Counted from the stretch's first letter, positions 24,650 through 32,338 are shown. The stretch is 32,594 bases of DNA from Spirochaetaceae bacterium (GCA_017623685.1 JAGAOP010000031.1:1-32594), one strand, 5' to 3'. Notes: generated by a model not told the origin, from the letters alone. A program made the numbers and translations.

Positions 24650-25282
24650 TTATATTTCTGAATTTTTAACCTTTGTATACCAAATGCGACATTCTAAAAT
24701 TGCCATTAGGATTGCAAGTATGGAAAACCATCTATATGCACCACTAAAACCTGCAAAAAAATTATACAAACCATGTAGTACGGTTGCAAAAATAAAAGGG
24801 GTTGAATTGCTTTTTTTATTTTTAAAAAGCCAAACATAAATACCAGAAAGACCTGCACAAAATGTATGAATTAATACGGCGGTAAAAAATCTTTGCCAGA
24901 TGGTTTCAAAACCTGCAAAAAGATAAATTACAGTTTCAAAGCAGCCTAATGCTAAACCACTTAGCAAGGACATAGAAAGAAAAACAGGAAAGGTCGGTTT
25001 TTTTGAAGGAAGTAGCAATAAAAAAATCATTTTAACGCTTTCTTCAACTAAACCATTAAAGATAATGGCTGTAACCAAAACAGATAAAATATTATTTTTA
25101 TCAAAAATTGGTAGGTTTAAGATAAAAAATTGAATGAGTGTAATTGGAATAAGTGAAATTAAGCCTATGCACGATGCTACTAATCCGTATCGAGTTTTAA
25201 ATCCTGGAATAAATAAACAAAACAGAATACAACAAACCAAAAGGGGAATAAAGCATATAAAAATAAAAAAGAAAATGCTCAT
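24650..25282 (-). CDS. PrsW-like intramembrane metalloprotease
   Basis: A polytopic membrane protein of about 210 residues with roughly seven hydrophobic segments. The PrsW/CPBP-type motifs are visible: LVEESVK (Glu80, Glu81, Lys84), LGCFETVIY (Glu116), IHTFCAG (His139) and LHGLYNF (His170), spaced as in the PrsW family, whose members cleave membrane-bound anti-sigma factors or other transmembrane substrates. Its target is unknown, and no anti-sigma gene is nearby. The start is uncertain: ATG at 25282 fits a -10 box 6 bases upstream; ATG at 25297 and GTG at 25309 are in frame but also lack a ribosome site. It is divergent from the shikimate kinase gene with very close promoters. Confidence 0.72.
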   Translation of the reverse strand: MSIFFFIFICFIPLLVCCILFCLFIPGFKTRYGLVASCIGLISLIPITLIQFFILNLPIFDKNNILSVLVTAIIFNGLVEESVKMIFLLLLPSKKPTFPVFLSMSLLSGLALGCFETVIYLFAGFETIWQRFFTAVLIHTFCAGLSGIYVWLFKNKKSNSTPFIFATVLHGLYNFFAGFSGAYRWFSILAILMAILECRIWYTKVKNSEI

Positions 25283-25288
25283 AGTCAA

Positions 25289-25341
25289 AGCATACATTAA
25301 AAAAAACACTTATTGCAACTACAAAAAGATAAAAGTATAAT
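25289..25341. promoter_or_regulatory. divergent promoters sharing a TTGCAA -35
   Basis: Rightward: TTGCAA (25313-25318), 17 bases, TATAAT (25336-25341), then 6 bases and the aroK ATG. Leftward: the same palindromic TTGCAA, 18 bases, TATGCT (25294-25289), then 6 bases and an ATG at 25282. Neither gene has a Shine-Dalgarno sequence. If used, both transcripts would start at or within a base of the start codon. The leftward half is the weaker match. Confidence 0.55.
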
Positions 25342-25347
25342 AGAAAT

Positions 25348-25920
25348 ATGGCAAAAGGAATTATTTTTACTGGAATAAAACATTGTGGAAAATCTACTCA
25401 AGGTAGAATTTTGGCAAAAAGGTTAGGTTGGGCTTTTTTTGATACAGATGATATGATTCAAGAAGAAACAGGCCGAAGCCCTAGGCAAATTTATTCAGAA
25501 GAGGGTATAGAAACTTTTATGAAACATGAGCTTTATACCTGTCAGATTTTAGCAGAAAAAATTAATTCTGGGTTGAATCTTGTAATTGCAACAGGTGGTG
25601 GAATATGCAATAATTCTAAGGCCATAAAAATTTTACGGGATGTAGGACAAATACTTTTTTTACAAACACCAGAAGAAGTTGCTGCAAATCGCATTATAAA
25701 AGAAATAGTATTTGAAGAAGGTAAAATGCTAGGGCTTCCAGCATATATTGCTTCTGAAAATCCTAAAACTGAAGCTGATGTTAGACAAATTTTCAGTAAG
25801 TTTTATCATCAACGCTGCAAAATTTATAAAGAAATAGCCCATAAAGTTTGTGTTCTTGGGGAAGAAAAAAAAGAATTTAATAGCGAAAAGATTTGGTTAG
25901 CTATTCAATCTTTTTTATAA
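25348..25920 (+). CDS. aroK: shikimate kinase
   Basis: A 190-residue P-loop kinase that phosphorylates shikimate at the 3-hydroxyl for aromatic amino acid synthesis. The Walker A GIKHCGKST (9-17), Asp32/Asp34 in FDTDD and GGG (83-85) are in place, and the C-terminal RCKIYKEIA supplies the usual Arg. One conserved position is altered: the F-R-x-x-E motif reads FMKHE (57-61), so the shikimate-binding Arg58 is Met. Length is slightly above the usual 170-180. A perfect TATAAT ends 6 bases before the ATG and no ribosome site is seen, suggesting a leaderless mRNA. Its end overlaps the argC stop region by 6 bases (convergent). It could be a diverged paralogue if another aroK exists in the genome. 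Confidence 0.85.
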   Translation: MAKGIIFTGIKHCGKSTQGRILAKRLGWAFFDTDDMIQEETGRSPRQIYSEEGIETFMKHELYTCQILAEKINSGLNLVIATGGGICNNSKAIKILRDVGQILFLQTPEEVAANRIIKEIVFEEGKMLGLPAYIASENPKTEADVRQIFSKFYHQRCKIYKEIAHKVCVLGEEKKEFNSEKIWLAIQSFL

Positions 25921-26862
25921 AGATAAGCCTTTTGTTTCTTCGCAACCAAGTATTATATTTAAACACTGAATTGCTGCTCCAGAAGCTCCTTTCCCTAAGT
26001 TATCAAACTGAGCAGAAAGAAGAATTCTGTCTTGATTTCCAGTAACGTATATTTTTAAGCCATCCCAACCGCTTAAAGTATTTCCTGCTAACATTCCACC
26101 GTAAAGAATTTCTTCTGGATTAGAAACAACTTGCAGAAATTTTTGACCTTTGTAATATTCCATAAAATACTGGCGTAGGTCTAGAGGTGATTTGCAGCCC
26201 TTTAAAAATTCTGTGTAAACAGGAATTGAAACAACCATACCACTGTAATAATCCGCCAGTATAGGTGAAAATAGGGGTTCTCTAGATAAGCCAGAGATGG
26301 TTTTCATTTCTTTAAGATGTTTATGTTGTTGGCTAAGGGCATATTCTCGGGGTGAAGAAAGTTGAGAATTCCTATTGGAATCCTTGTATTCTTCAATCAT
26401 TTTTTTTCCACCACCACTGTAGCCAGTAATTGAAAAGGCTGAAATAGGGTAATCTGCACTTAGTAATCCACCAGAAATTAATGGGTAGGCTAAGGCAATA
26501 AAACCTGTGGCATGGCAACCTGGAACTGCAATTCTTTTACCTGTAGAAATTGCGGTTCGATGAGCAGATGAAAGCTCTGGGAAACCATATGCCCACCCTG
26601 GTTCTGTTCGGTGTGCGGTGGATGTGTCGATAATGCATACATCGGGATTTTCAATAAGACTTACAGATTCTTTTGCGGCAGCATCAGGTAAGCATAAAAA
26701 TGTTATTTCAGATTGATTGATAATACGCTTACGTTCATTTGTATCTTTTCTTAATTCCTTTGAAATAGTTAGGAGTTCAATATCATCTCGACCTTCAAAT
26801 CGTTCAAAAATTCGTAAGCCTGTAGTTCCTTCACTGCCGTCTATAAAAATCTTAGTTTTCAT
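25915..26862 (-). CDS. argC: N-acetyl-gamma-glutamyl-phosphate reductase, type 2
   Basis: A 315-residue NADPH-dependent dehydrogenase of arginine biosynthesis that converts N-acetylglutamyl phosphate to the semialdehyde. The N-terminal motif FIDGSEGTTGLRI is the type 2 version of the nucleotide-binding loop. The catalytic Cys116 lies in AVPGCHATG; the GYSGGGKKMIEEY segment is also typical. The length fits the shorter type 2 class rather than the roughly 345-residue type 1. The ATG lies 3 bases after the slyD stop, so it is translated from a slyD-argC message; no other arg gene is near. Its 3' end overlaps the aroK end on the other strand. Confidence 0.94.
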   Translation of the reverse strand: MKTKIFIDGSEGTTGLRIFERFEGRDDIELLTISKELRKDTNERKRIINQSEITFLCLPDAAAKESVSLIENPDVCIIDTSTAHRTEPGWAYGFPELSSAHRTAISTGKRIAVPGCHATGFIALAYPLISGGLLSADYPISAFSITGYSGGGKKMIEEYKDSNRNSQLSSPREYALSQQHKHLKEMKTISGLSREPLFSPILADYYSGMVVSIPVYTEFLKGCKSPLDLRQYFMEYYKGQKFLQVVSNPEEILYGGMLAGNTLSGWDGLKIYVTGNQDRILLSAQFDNLGKGASGAAIQCLNIILGCEETKGLSL

Positions 26863-26865
26863 CTT

Positions 26866-27384
26866 TTAGCAACCTCTGCAATCCCCACCGCAGCCACAGC
26901 CTTCAGAGGAACAACTGTCTCCACATCCTCCTGAGCAACTACCGCAACTAGGAGATAATTCTTCTGGAGTAGCGTCACGGACTTCTACAATTTCCACATC
27001 AAAGAATAATTTTTCTCCGGCTAATGGATGATTTGCGTCTATAGTGATTTTGTCTCCGTTAACGACCTTTACTTCAACAATACGACCGCCTGCATCAAAT
27101 TGCATTCCGACTTCAATTTGAGAATCTTCTTCAAATTGTTTTCGGTCAACTTCTATCAAAAGTTCTTCAGATCGAAGGCCATAGGCTTCTTCTGGTTCAA
27201 CGGTTACAGAAAGTTTTTCTCCCTGGTCTTTTCCTTCAAGAACCTTTTCTAGTCCTGTAATTAACATTCCGTTACCATGAAGATAGGCTAAAGGTTCACT
27301 TCCTTCAGAAGAATCAATAATTTCATTTTCTGAATTTTTAAGAGTATAATGGAGTAGAACCATCTTATTTTTTTCGATTTTCAT
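26866..27384 (-). CDS. slyD: FKBP-type peptidyl-prolyl isomerase SlyD
   Basis: A 172-residue cytosolic prolyl isomerase and chaperone. The split FKBP domain (VLLHYTLKNSENEIIDSS at the start; the C-terminal strand around FFDVEIVEVRDAT) is interrupted by the insert-in-flap chaperone domain (about 70-125). The tail from 147 on holds eight Cys residues in CGSC, GGC and GCGC clusters, which would bind nickel or other soft metals, as in E. coli SlyD, though here without His. GGGGG precedes the ATG at a standard distance. It heads a two-gene unit with argC. Metal delivery to an unknown enzyme is possible, but no hydrogenase or urease genes are in the window. Confidence 0.93.
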   Translation of the reverse strand: MKIEKNKMVLLHYTLKNSENEIIDSSEGSEPLAYLHGNGMLITGLEKVLEGKDQGEKLSVTVEPEEAYGLRSEELLIEVDRKQFEEDSQIEVGMQFDAGGRIVEVKVVNGDKITIDANHPLAGEKLFFDVEIVEVRDATPEELSPSCGSCSGGCGDSCSSEGCGCGGDCRGC

Positions 27385-27469
27385 TTAATCCCCCATATTA
27401 GAGTTTAGTTTATTTTGTTATTGAAAATAGTGATGCAAAAATTTCAGTAAATAATTGAATTATTAATTT

Positions 27470-27697
27470 TTAAAAAGCCTGTACAACTTCCGTTACTTCT
27501 GGAATTTTATCTTTTAACAACCGTTCTACGCCCTGTTTCAATGTCATTGTTGCCATAGGACAATTTCCACAAGCTCCAGTTAGTTTTACGAAAACCCTAC
27601 CATCTTCAATTTTAATATATTCAAGGTCTCCGCCGTCTGCTTGTAATTGTGGTCTGATAATTTCAAGTGCATCTTTTACTTTATCTTCTAGTGTCAT
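27470..27697 (-). CDS. NifU-like C-terminal domain (Nfu) Fe-S carrier
   Basis: A 75-residue stand-alone Nfu domain. The signature CGNCP holds Cys43 and Cys46, which bind a bridging 4Fe-4S cluster between two monomers. The protein carries clusters to target enzymes in the cytosol. The N-terminal half of IscU type and the NfuA A-type domain are both absent, as in many small bacterial Nfu proteins. GGAGG precedes the ATG. It has its own promoter with an overlapping inverted repeat at 27754-27782 and is separated from slyD by 85 bases that show no terminator, so read-through is possible. Confidence 0.92.
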   Translation of the reverse strand: MTLEDKVKDALEIIRPQLQADGGDLEYIKIEDGRVFVKLTGACGNCPMATMTLKQGVERLLKDKIPEVTEVVQAF

Positions 27698-27753
27698 AAT
27701 AACCTCCGTTAAGTTTTGTTGAAAAAAATACTAAAAACCCTCTTCTTTTAATT

Positions 27754-27782
27754 AAAATACACTGAATTTAGTGTTCAGTCAA
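27754..27782 (-). promoter_or_regulatory. nfu promoter with embedded inverted repeat
   Basis: On the minus strand TTGACT (-35), 17 bases, TATTTT (-10). The -35 and spacer contain the 19-base inverted repeat ACTGAATTTAGTGTTCAGT (27761-27779; arms ACTGAA and TTCAGT). A repressor bound there would occlude polymerase. The regulator is not identifiable from the site. Confidence 0.45.
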
Positions 27783-27853
27783 TTGGTGCCTTGTTTAGCT
27801 ATAAAGCTTTATACTAGCTGTAATTTTTTCTTTTAAATTCATTTTTAATGTTG

Positions 27854-27859
27854 TATAAT
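27854..27859 (+). promoter_or_regulatory. -10 box directly before the methyltransferase ATG
   Basis: A perfect TATAAT ends 7 bases before the ATG at 27867. No convincing -35 and no Shine-Dalgarno are seen. The expected start coincides with the start codon. Confidence 0.5.
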
Positions 27860-27866
27860 TAATGTT

Positions 27867-28853
27867 ATGGAAAAAAATAAGCTGAAAAATAAGGAAAAAG
27901 CTCCTAAAAATCGTACACTTGTTGTAACACAAGAAGAAATGGATTTATATAGTTCCCGTATTCTTTTTGCAGAAGAATTATCCAATCGTAATTCATTTTT
28001 AAGCCAAGATGAGTTTTTAAATAAAACAATTTGCGGAGATTTATTCAAAATATTGAATAAACTTCCAGAAGGCTTTGCGGATTTATTGGTTATAGATCCG
28101 CCTTATAATTTATCAAAAAACTTTGGTGAAATTAAATTTTCTCGTAAATCCAATGGTGCATATGAAGAATATTTAGAAAAGTGGTTTCCTTCAGTAGTAA
28201 AATTTTTAAAACCCACAGGTTCAGTTTATATCTGCGGGGATTGGAAATCTACCTCTGCCTTATTCAACATAATGGATCAATATACAATATTACGTAATCG
28301 TATTATCTGGCAAAGAGAAAAGGGTAGGGGAGCCAAAATGAATTGGAAAAATTCTTGCGAAGATATTTGGTTCGGTACAATGTCAGAAAATTATTACTTT
28401 GATTTAGATTCTGTAAAGCAAAAACGTAGAGTTTTAGCTCCATATCGTAAAGATGGGCAACCTAAGGATTGGCAAAAAACAGAAGAAGGTGAATTCCGTC
28501 TTACTTGTCCAGGAAATTTTTGGGATGATATTTCAGTTCCTTTTTGGTCTATGGCAGAAAATACAGATCACCCGACACAAAAACCTGAAAAATTAATTGC
28601 AAAGTTAATTTTGGCTAGTTGCCCAGTGGATGGTATTGTTGTGGACCCATTCTTAGGTTCAGGAACCACCTCTGTAGTTGCAAAGAAATTAGGCAGAAGG
28701 TATTTAGGCATCGAATATAACAAAGAATATTGTGTATGGGCAGAAAAAAGATTGGATTTAGCAGAAAAAAATAAAGAAATTCAAGGTTATTCCAAGGGAG
28801 TTTTTTGGGAAAGAAATACTCTTATTGAACAGAAAAAAAATAAGGTTACATAA
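27867..28853 (+). CDS. site-specific DNA methyltransferase (amino-methylating, beta type), orphan
   Basis: A 328-residue S-adenosylmethionine-dependent enzyme. Catalytic motif IV is DPPY (77-80, in VIDPPYNLS). Motif I, FLGSGTT (262-268), comes near the C-terminus after HPTQKP (235-240), so the order IV-target region-I marks the beta class of N6-adenine or N4-cytosine methyltransferases. DPPY favours adenine but does not prove it. The target site cannot be read from sequence. No restriction endonuclease or specificity gene is adjacent (upstream nfu, downstream nadE), so this is an orphan that may act in regulation, repair or against foreign restriction. There is no ribosome site; a TATAAT lies 7 bases before the ATG. 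The first 20 residues are Lys-rich. Confidence 0.9.
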   Translation: MEKNKLKNKEKAPKNRTLVVTQEEMDLYSSRILFAEELSNRNSFLSQDEFLNKTICGDLFKILNKLPEGFADLLVIDPPYNLSKNFGEIKFSRKSNGAYEEYLEKWFPSVVKFLKPTGSVYICGDWKSTSALFNIMDQYTILRNRIIWQREKGRGAKMNWKNSCEDIWFGTMSENYYFDLDSVKQKRRVLAPYRKDGQPKDWQKTEEGEFRLTCPGNFWDDISVPFWSMAENTDHPTQKPEKLIAKLILASCPVDGIVVDPFLGSGTTSVVAKKLGRRYLGIEYNKEYCVWAEKRLDLAEKNKEIQGYSKGVFWERNTLIEQKKNKVT

Positions 28854-28966
28854 TTTTTCCAAATAAGATATAGCTCAAATATTTTAGTTTTATTTTTTTT
28901 TGTAACATAAATAATAAATTTTGAAGTATTTGGTAAAAAGATACTTATGTTTAGCTAGAAATAAAC

Positions 28967-28995
28967 TTGTATTGAAGTTTTGAACACTGTATACT
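28967..28995 (+). promoter_or_regulatory. promoter of the NAD synthetase gene
   Basis: TTGTAT (28967-28972), 17 bases, TATACT (28990-28995). The ATG follows after 6 bases, with no Shine-Dalgarno, so the mRNA is predicted to be leaderless. Confidence 0.6.
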
Positions 28996-29001
28996 TAACA
29001 T

Positions 29002-30951
29002 ATGAAATATGGATTTTTAAGAGTGGCCTGTGGTTGCCCAGAAGTTACAGTTGGAAATTGCGAAAAAAACGTTGATTCAATAATTGATTTGCTTTTTAAA
29101 GCAGCAGAAAATAATATTTCATTTGTGGTATTCCCAGAACTTTCAATTACTGGATATACTTGTGGGGATTTATTTTTGCAGCAAACCCTATTAGATGCCT
29201 CTGTAAAAGAACTTTTAAGACTTGCCAAGGAAACATCTAACCTGAATATTTTGTTTGCAGTTGGAGTTCCTTTAGCTAAAGGTAATAAACTTTATAATTG
29301 TGCCACATTTATATTAAAGGGTAAAATTGTGGCTGTTGTACCAAAAACCTATATTCCAAATCACGGGGGCTTTTGTGAATCCCGTTATTTTTCAAGTTCA
29401 ACAAATATTCAAAGGGACAATATTTTTATTTCTTCTGATTTTTCCCAAGTGCCGTTTGGAACTGACATAATTTTGCAAGATAAAACTAATCCGAATTTTA
29501 CAATTTCAGCTGAAATTTCTGAAGATTTGTGGGTTCCCTCTTCTCCTTCTGTGAAATATGCTCAAGCAGGAGCTAACATAATTGCCAATCTTTCTGCAAA
29601 CAACGAAGTTGTGGGAAAAGCTCAGCGACGGGATTTATTTGTTTCTTGCCAATCTGCAAAATTGATTTGTGCATATTTGTATGCAGAAGCTGGAAAAGGT
29701 GAATCTACCACTGATTTTGTTTTTTCGGGCCATTGTTTGGTGGCAGAAAATGGAAAGGTATTAAATCAGTCAAAGCTTTTTGAAGAAGGCTTAACTTGTG
29801 CAGAAATAGATTTAGATTTATTAATTCACGAACGAAGAAGGTGCGAAACCTTTGCTTCTAACTTTGATGCTACAGAAAACTTTAGATTCATAGAAATTAA
29901 CCTTTTAGAAAAAGAAAATTCAGCAGAGGAAAAACTTTTGTGGCGAAATATTCAAATGAATCCTTTTGTTCCAACTGATCCCCAAAAAAGAAGTCAACGT
30001 TGCCAAGAAGTATTTCAATTACAGGTTCAAGGTCTTGCAAAAAGACTTCGCCATACAGGAATAAAATCAGCAGTAATTGGATTATCAGGTGGTTTAGATT
30101 CTGCTTTGGCTTTGTTGGTTACAGAAGCGGCATTTAAGGTTTGCTCTCTTTCTGTAAAGGGAATAACTGCTGTAACAATGCCCTGTTTTGGTACCACTAA
30201 CAGAACAAAAAATAATGCTATAAAAATGGCAAATATTTTAGGAACTAATTTTTTAGAAATTCCAATTCAAAAAGCTATTAATCAGCATTTTTTAGATATA
30301 GGACATGATGAATCAATTCAAGATGTAACATACGAAAATAGCCAAGCTAGAGAGAGAACTCAAATTCTTATGGATTTAGCAAACAAAACAGGAGGGCTTG
30401 TAATTGGAACAGGAGATCTTTCTGAATTAGCTTTAGGCTGGGCAACTTATAACGGAGATCATATGTCCATGTACGGAGTAAATGCATCTGTTCCAAAAAC
30501 TTTGGTTCGACATATTGTGTCTTGGTACAGTGAAGAATCGAAAAAACAAGGAATGGAACTTTCCGAAGTTTTAGAAAGTATACTTGCAACTCCTGTAAGT
30601 CCAGAGCTTTTGCCACCTACTCAGGGAAATATTTCTCAAAAAACGGAAGAGCTTGTAGGCCCTTATGAATTACACGACTTCTTTTTGTATAATACATTAC
30701 GATTCGGTTTTTCACCTGCAAAGGTTTATTTTTTAGCAAAACAAGTCTTTATTGGGGAATATTCAGAGGAAGTAATTCTAAAATGGCTGAAAAAGTTTTA
30801 TTTTAGATTCTTTTCTCAGCAATTTAAACGATCTTGTATGCCAGACGGTGGAAAGGTTGGCAGTATTAGTCTTTCTCCAAGAGGAGACTGGAAAATGCCT
30901 AGTGATGCTTCTTGTGCCATGTGGCAAAGAGAATTAGATAATTTAAAATAA
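29002..30951 (+). CDS. nadE: NAD(+) synthetase, glutamine-dependent type with altered amidase nucleophile
   Basis: A 649-residue two-domain enzyme that amidates nicotinic acid adenine dinucleotide to NAD. The N-terminal nitrilase-like domain (about 1-290) should release ammonia from glutamine; Glu46 (FPELSITGY) and Lys115 (VVPKTYIPN) of its triad are present, but the nucleophile position reads AEISEDLW, with Ser173 (TCT) instead of Cys. The C-terminal synthetase domain is complete: SGGLDS (362-367) P-loop, then GTGDLSELALGWATYNGD. It therefore looks able to use free ammonia but perhaps not glutamine. Length and order match long bacterial NadE proteins. The start is supported by a promoter 6 bases upstream. 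The next gene is convergent, 30 bases away. Confidence 0.93.
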   Translation: MKYGFLRVACGCPEVTVGNCEKNVDSIIDLLFKAAENNISFVVFPELSITGYTCGDLFLQQTLLDASVKELLRLAKETSNLNILFAVGVPLAKGNKLYNCATFILKGKIVAVVPKTYIPNHGGFCESRYFSSSTNIQRDNIFISSDFSQVPFGTDIILQDKTNPNFTISAEISEDLWVPSSPSVKYAQAGANIIANLSANNEVVGKAQRRDLFVSCQSAKLICAYLYAEAGKGESTTDFVFSGHCLVAENGKVLNQSKLFEEGLTCAEIDLDLLIHERRRCETFASNFDATENFRFIEINLLEKENSAEEKLLWRNIQMNPFVPTDPQKRSQRCQEVFQLQVQGLAKRLRHTGIKSAVIGLSGGLDSALALLVTEAAFKVCSLSVKGITAVTMPCFGTTNRTKNNAIKMANILGTNFLEIPIQKAINQHFLDIGHDESIQDVTYENSQARERTQILMDLANKTGGLVIGTGDLSELALGWATYNGDHMSMYGVNASVPKTLVRHIVSWYSEESKKQGMELSEVLESILATPVSPELLPPTQGNISQKTEELVGPYELHDFFLYNTLRFGFSPAKVYFLAKQVFIGEYSEEVILKWLKKFYFRFFSQQFKRSCMPDGGKVGSISLSPRGDWKMPSDASCAMWQRELDNLK

Positions 30952-30981
30952 TCTTTAATTAGTTTAAGTTGGTTAAGGATT

Positions 30982-32253
30982 TTATAAAGAATTATTTGAA
31001 GTTGCAAAATAAGAAGAAATTTGAGAAATAACCTTTTTTGCTGCTCTAGGATTTTTTTCTAGCATTGATGTAAAGGTTTCACCCTTAATTTTTACTAATT
31101 TAGTATCTGAATTGGCAAAAGCTGTAGCGTCTCTAGGTTTCCCTAAAACTAAAGACATTTCTCCAAAAAAAGAACCTTGTTCACAAATTGTCACGTTGTT
31201 TAGTCTATTAAGTTGTACTGAACCATATACAACGTAGTAAACCTCGGTACTTTCTTCTCCTTCAGAAAAAATTGTACTTCCTTTAGGAAAAAAACTTTGA
31301 GTTGTGTTATTTTTCATAAAATATTTAGGTTTAATAAACATACTGCGCCGAATTGTATCGCTTATTTTTGTAGATTCCTTTTCGGGAAGTAAATAAATCT
31401 CTGCAAGTAAAAGTTGGTCAAAAAATTGATGAACAAAAATAGCTTGAGCCGAAAAAAAGAACAAAACAAAAAAGGTTATCACTTCTAATAAAAGGATGAT
31501 TACATTGCTAAAAATTCCATAAATTAGGTTGTAGCGATTTATATCTGCGAATGAAGAAAAAATCATCATTAATACTGCGAAAGAAAAGGTACAAAGTAGA
31601 GCATATAAAAAACACAACCTTTTTGAAGTTTTTGAATCTTTGGCAATTAAAAAAATTGAAAGTGTAAATATGAATAATAAAATTAAAGGTGAAAATTTTA
31701 ATATGTATTCTAAAAAGATTTTCATAAATTCAGGAATTAGGGATTGAATAAAAGAAGTTTTCCACAGAGATTCTGCTGCAACAAAAAGAAAAACCAGCAA
31801 GGCTACAACTATTACCATTATTACTTCTAATCCGATAACTATCAAATTCCAAATAATCGGTCTTCTTTTTGAATGAGTATGAAATATGTGTTGAATTCCT
31901 TTGATCACTGAATTTGAAAAATATCTTGCCATCCAAAGTAAAAAAAGTACAAGAACTATTTCAAATAAAAAGCCTCCTTGAATTTGTAAAAAAGAATTTA
32001 CTATGGAGGTAATATCTGGTATTTGAGAAGAAAAAGAAAAAAAAGGTAAGGTAAATATTTTTTCAAGAATTTCAGGTGAGGCATGAAGGACACGAATCAA
32101 AATTAAAGCTGAAATTATTATTACAGGAAAAATAGAAAAAAGAAAACCTAAGGCACAAGCTGATGCATGGGTCATTAAATTATTTTGATTAAAAAAATTA
32201 AAGGTAAAAAAAAATTCTTGTGCTAAAGTTCTAAATGAAAACTTTCTTTTCAT
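30982..32253 (-). CDS. YihY/BrkB-family membrane protein with C-terminal cyclic-nucleotide-binding domain
   Basis: A 423-residue protein from the ATG at 32253; an in-frame ATG at 32277 would add 8 residues and is less likely because the -10 box lies between them. The first 285 or so residues hold about six membrane helices in the YihY (formerly RNase BN) pattern; this family has no firm function. A CNB domain (about 315-410) follows, with FSEGEESTEVYYVVYGSV and the phosphate-binding cassette FGEMSLVLGKPRDATAFA, in which the Gly-Glu and the Arg-Asp-Ala-Thr needed for cAMP are intact. Binding of cAMP is thus plausible and may gate the membrane part. The window's own adenylate cyclase (15696-17570) could supply it. 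Convergent with nadE. Confidence 0.85.
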   Translation of the reverse strand: MKRKFSFRTLAQEFFFTFNFFNQNNLMTHASACALGFLFSIFPVIIISALILIRVLHASPEILEKIFTLPFFSFSSQIPDITSIVNSFLQIQGGFLFEIVLVLFLLWMARYFSNSVIKGIQHIFHTHSKRRPIIWNLIVIGLEVIMVIVVALLVFLFVAAESLWKTSFIQSLIPEFMKIFLEYILKFSPLILLFIFTLSIFLIAKDSKTSKRLCFLYALLCTFSFAVLMMIFSSFADINRYNLIYGIFSNVIILLLEVITFFVLFFFSAQAIFVHQFFDQLLLAEIYLLPEKESTKISDTIRRSMFIKPKYFMKNNTTQSFFPKGSTIFSEGEESTEVYYVVYGSVQLNRLNNVTICEQGSFFGEMSLVLGKPRDATAFANSDTKLVKIKGETFTSMLEKNPRAAKKVISQISSYFATSNNSL

Positions 32254-32259
32254 ATGAAA

Positions 32260-32265
32260 AGTATA
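32260..32265 (-). promoter_or_regulatory. -10 box directly before the YihY-CNB ATG
   Basis: TATACT on the minus strand ends 6 bases before the ATG at 32253. A weak TAGTAA at the -35 position (17-base spacer) and no Shine-Dalgarno are seen. It is placed just beyond the tRNA terminator. Confidence 0.45.
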
Positions 32266-32290
32266 AAACAAAAACAAATAAATTACTATA

Positions 32291-32338
32291 AAAAAAAGGG
32301 CTGTCTTTTATGAAGTTTAGAAAACTTCTAAGACAGCC
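32291..32338 (-). terminator. intrinsic terminator of the tRNA-His/Arg/Lys operon
   Basis: GGCTGTCTT (32299-32307) pairs with AAGACAGCC (32330-32338), and a second inner stem GAAGTTT/AAACTTC extends it. Leftward transcription then meets a run of seven T. It lies 6 bases after the tRNA-Lys 3' end. Confidence 0.88.
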
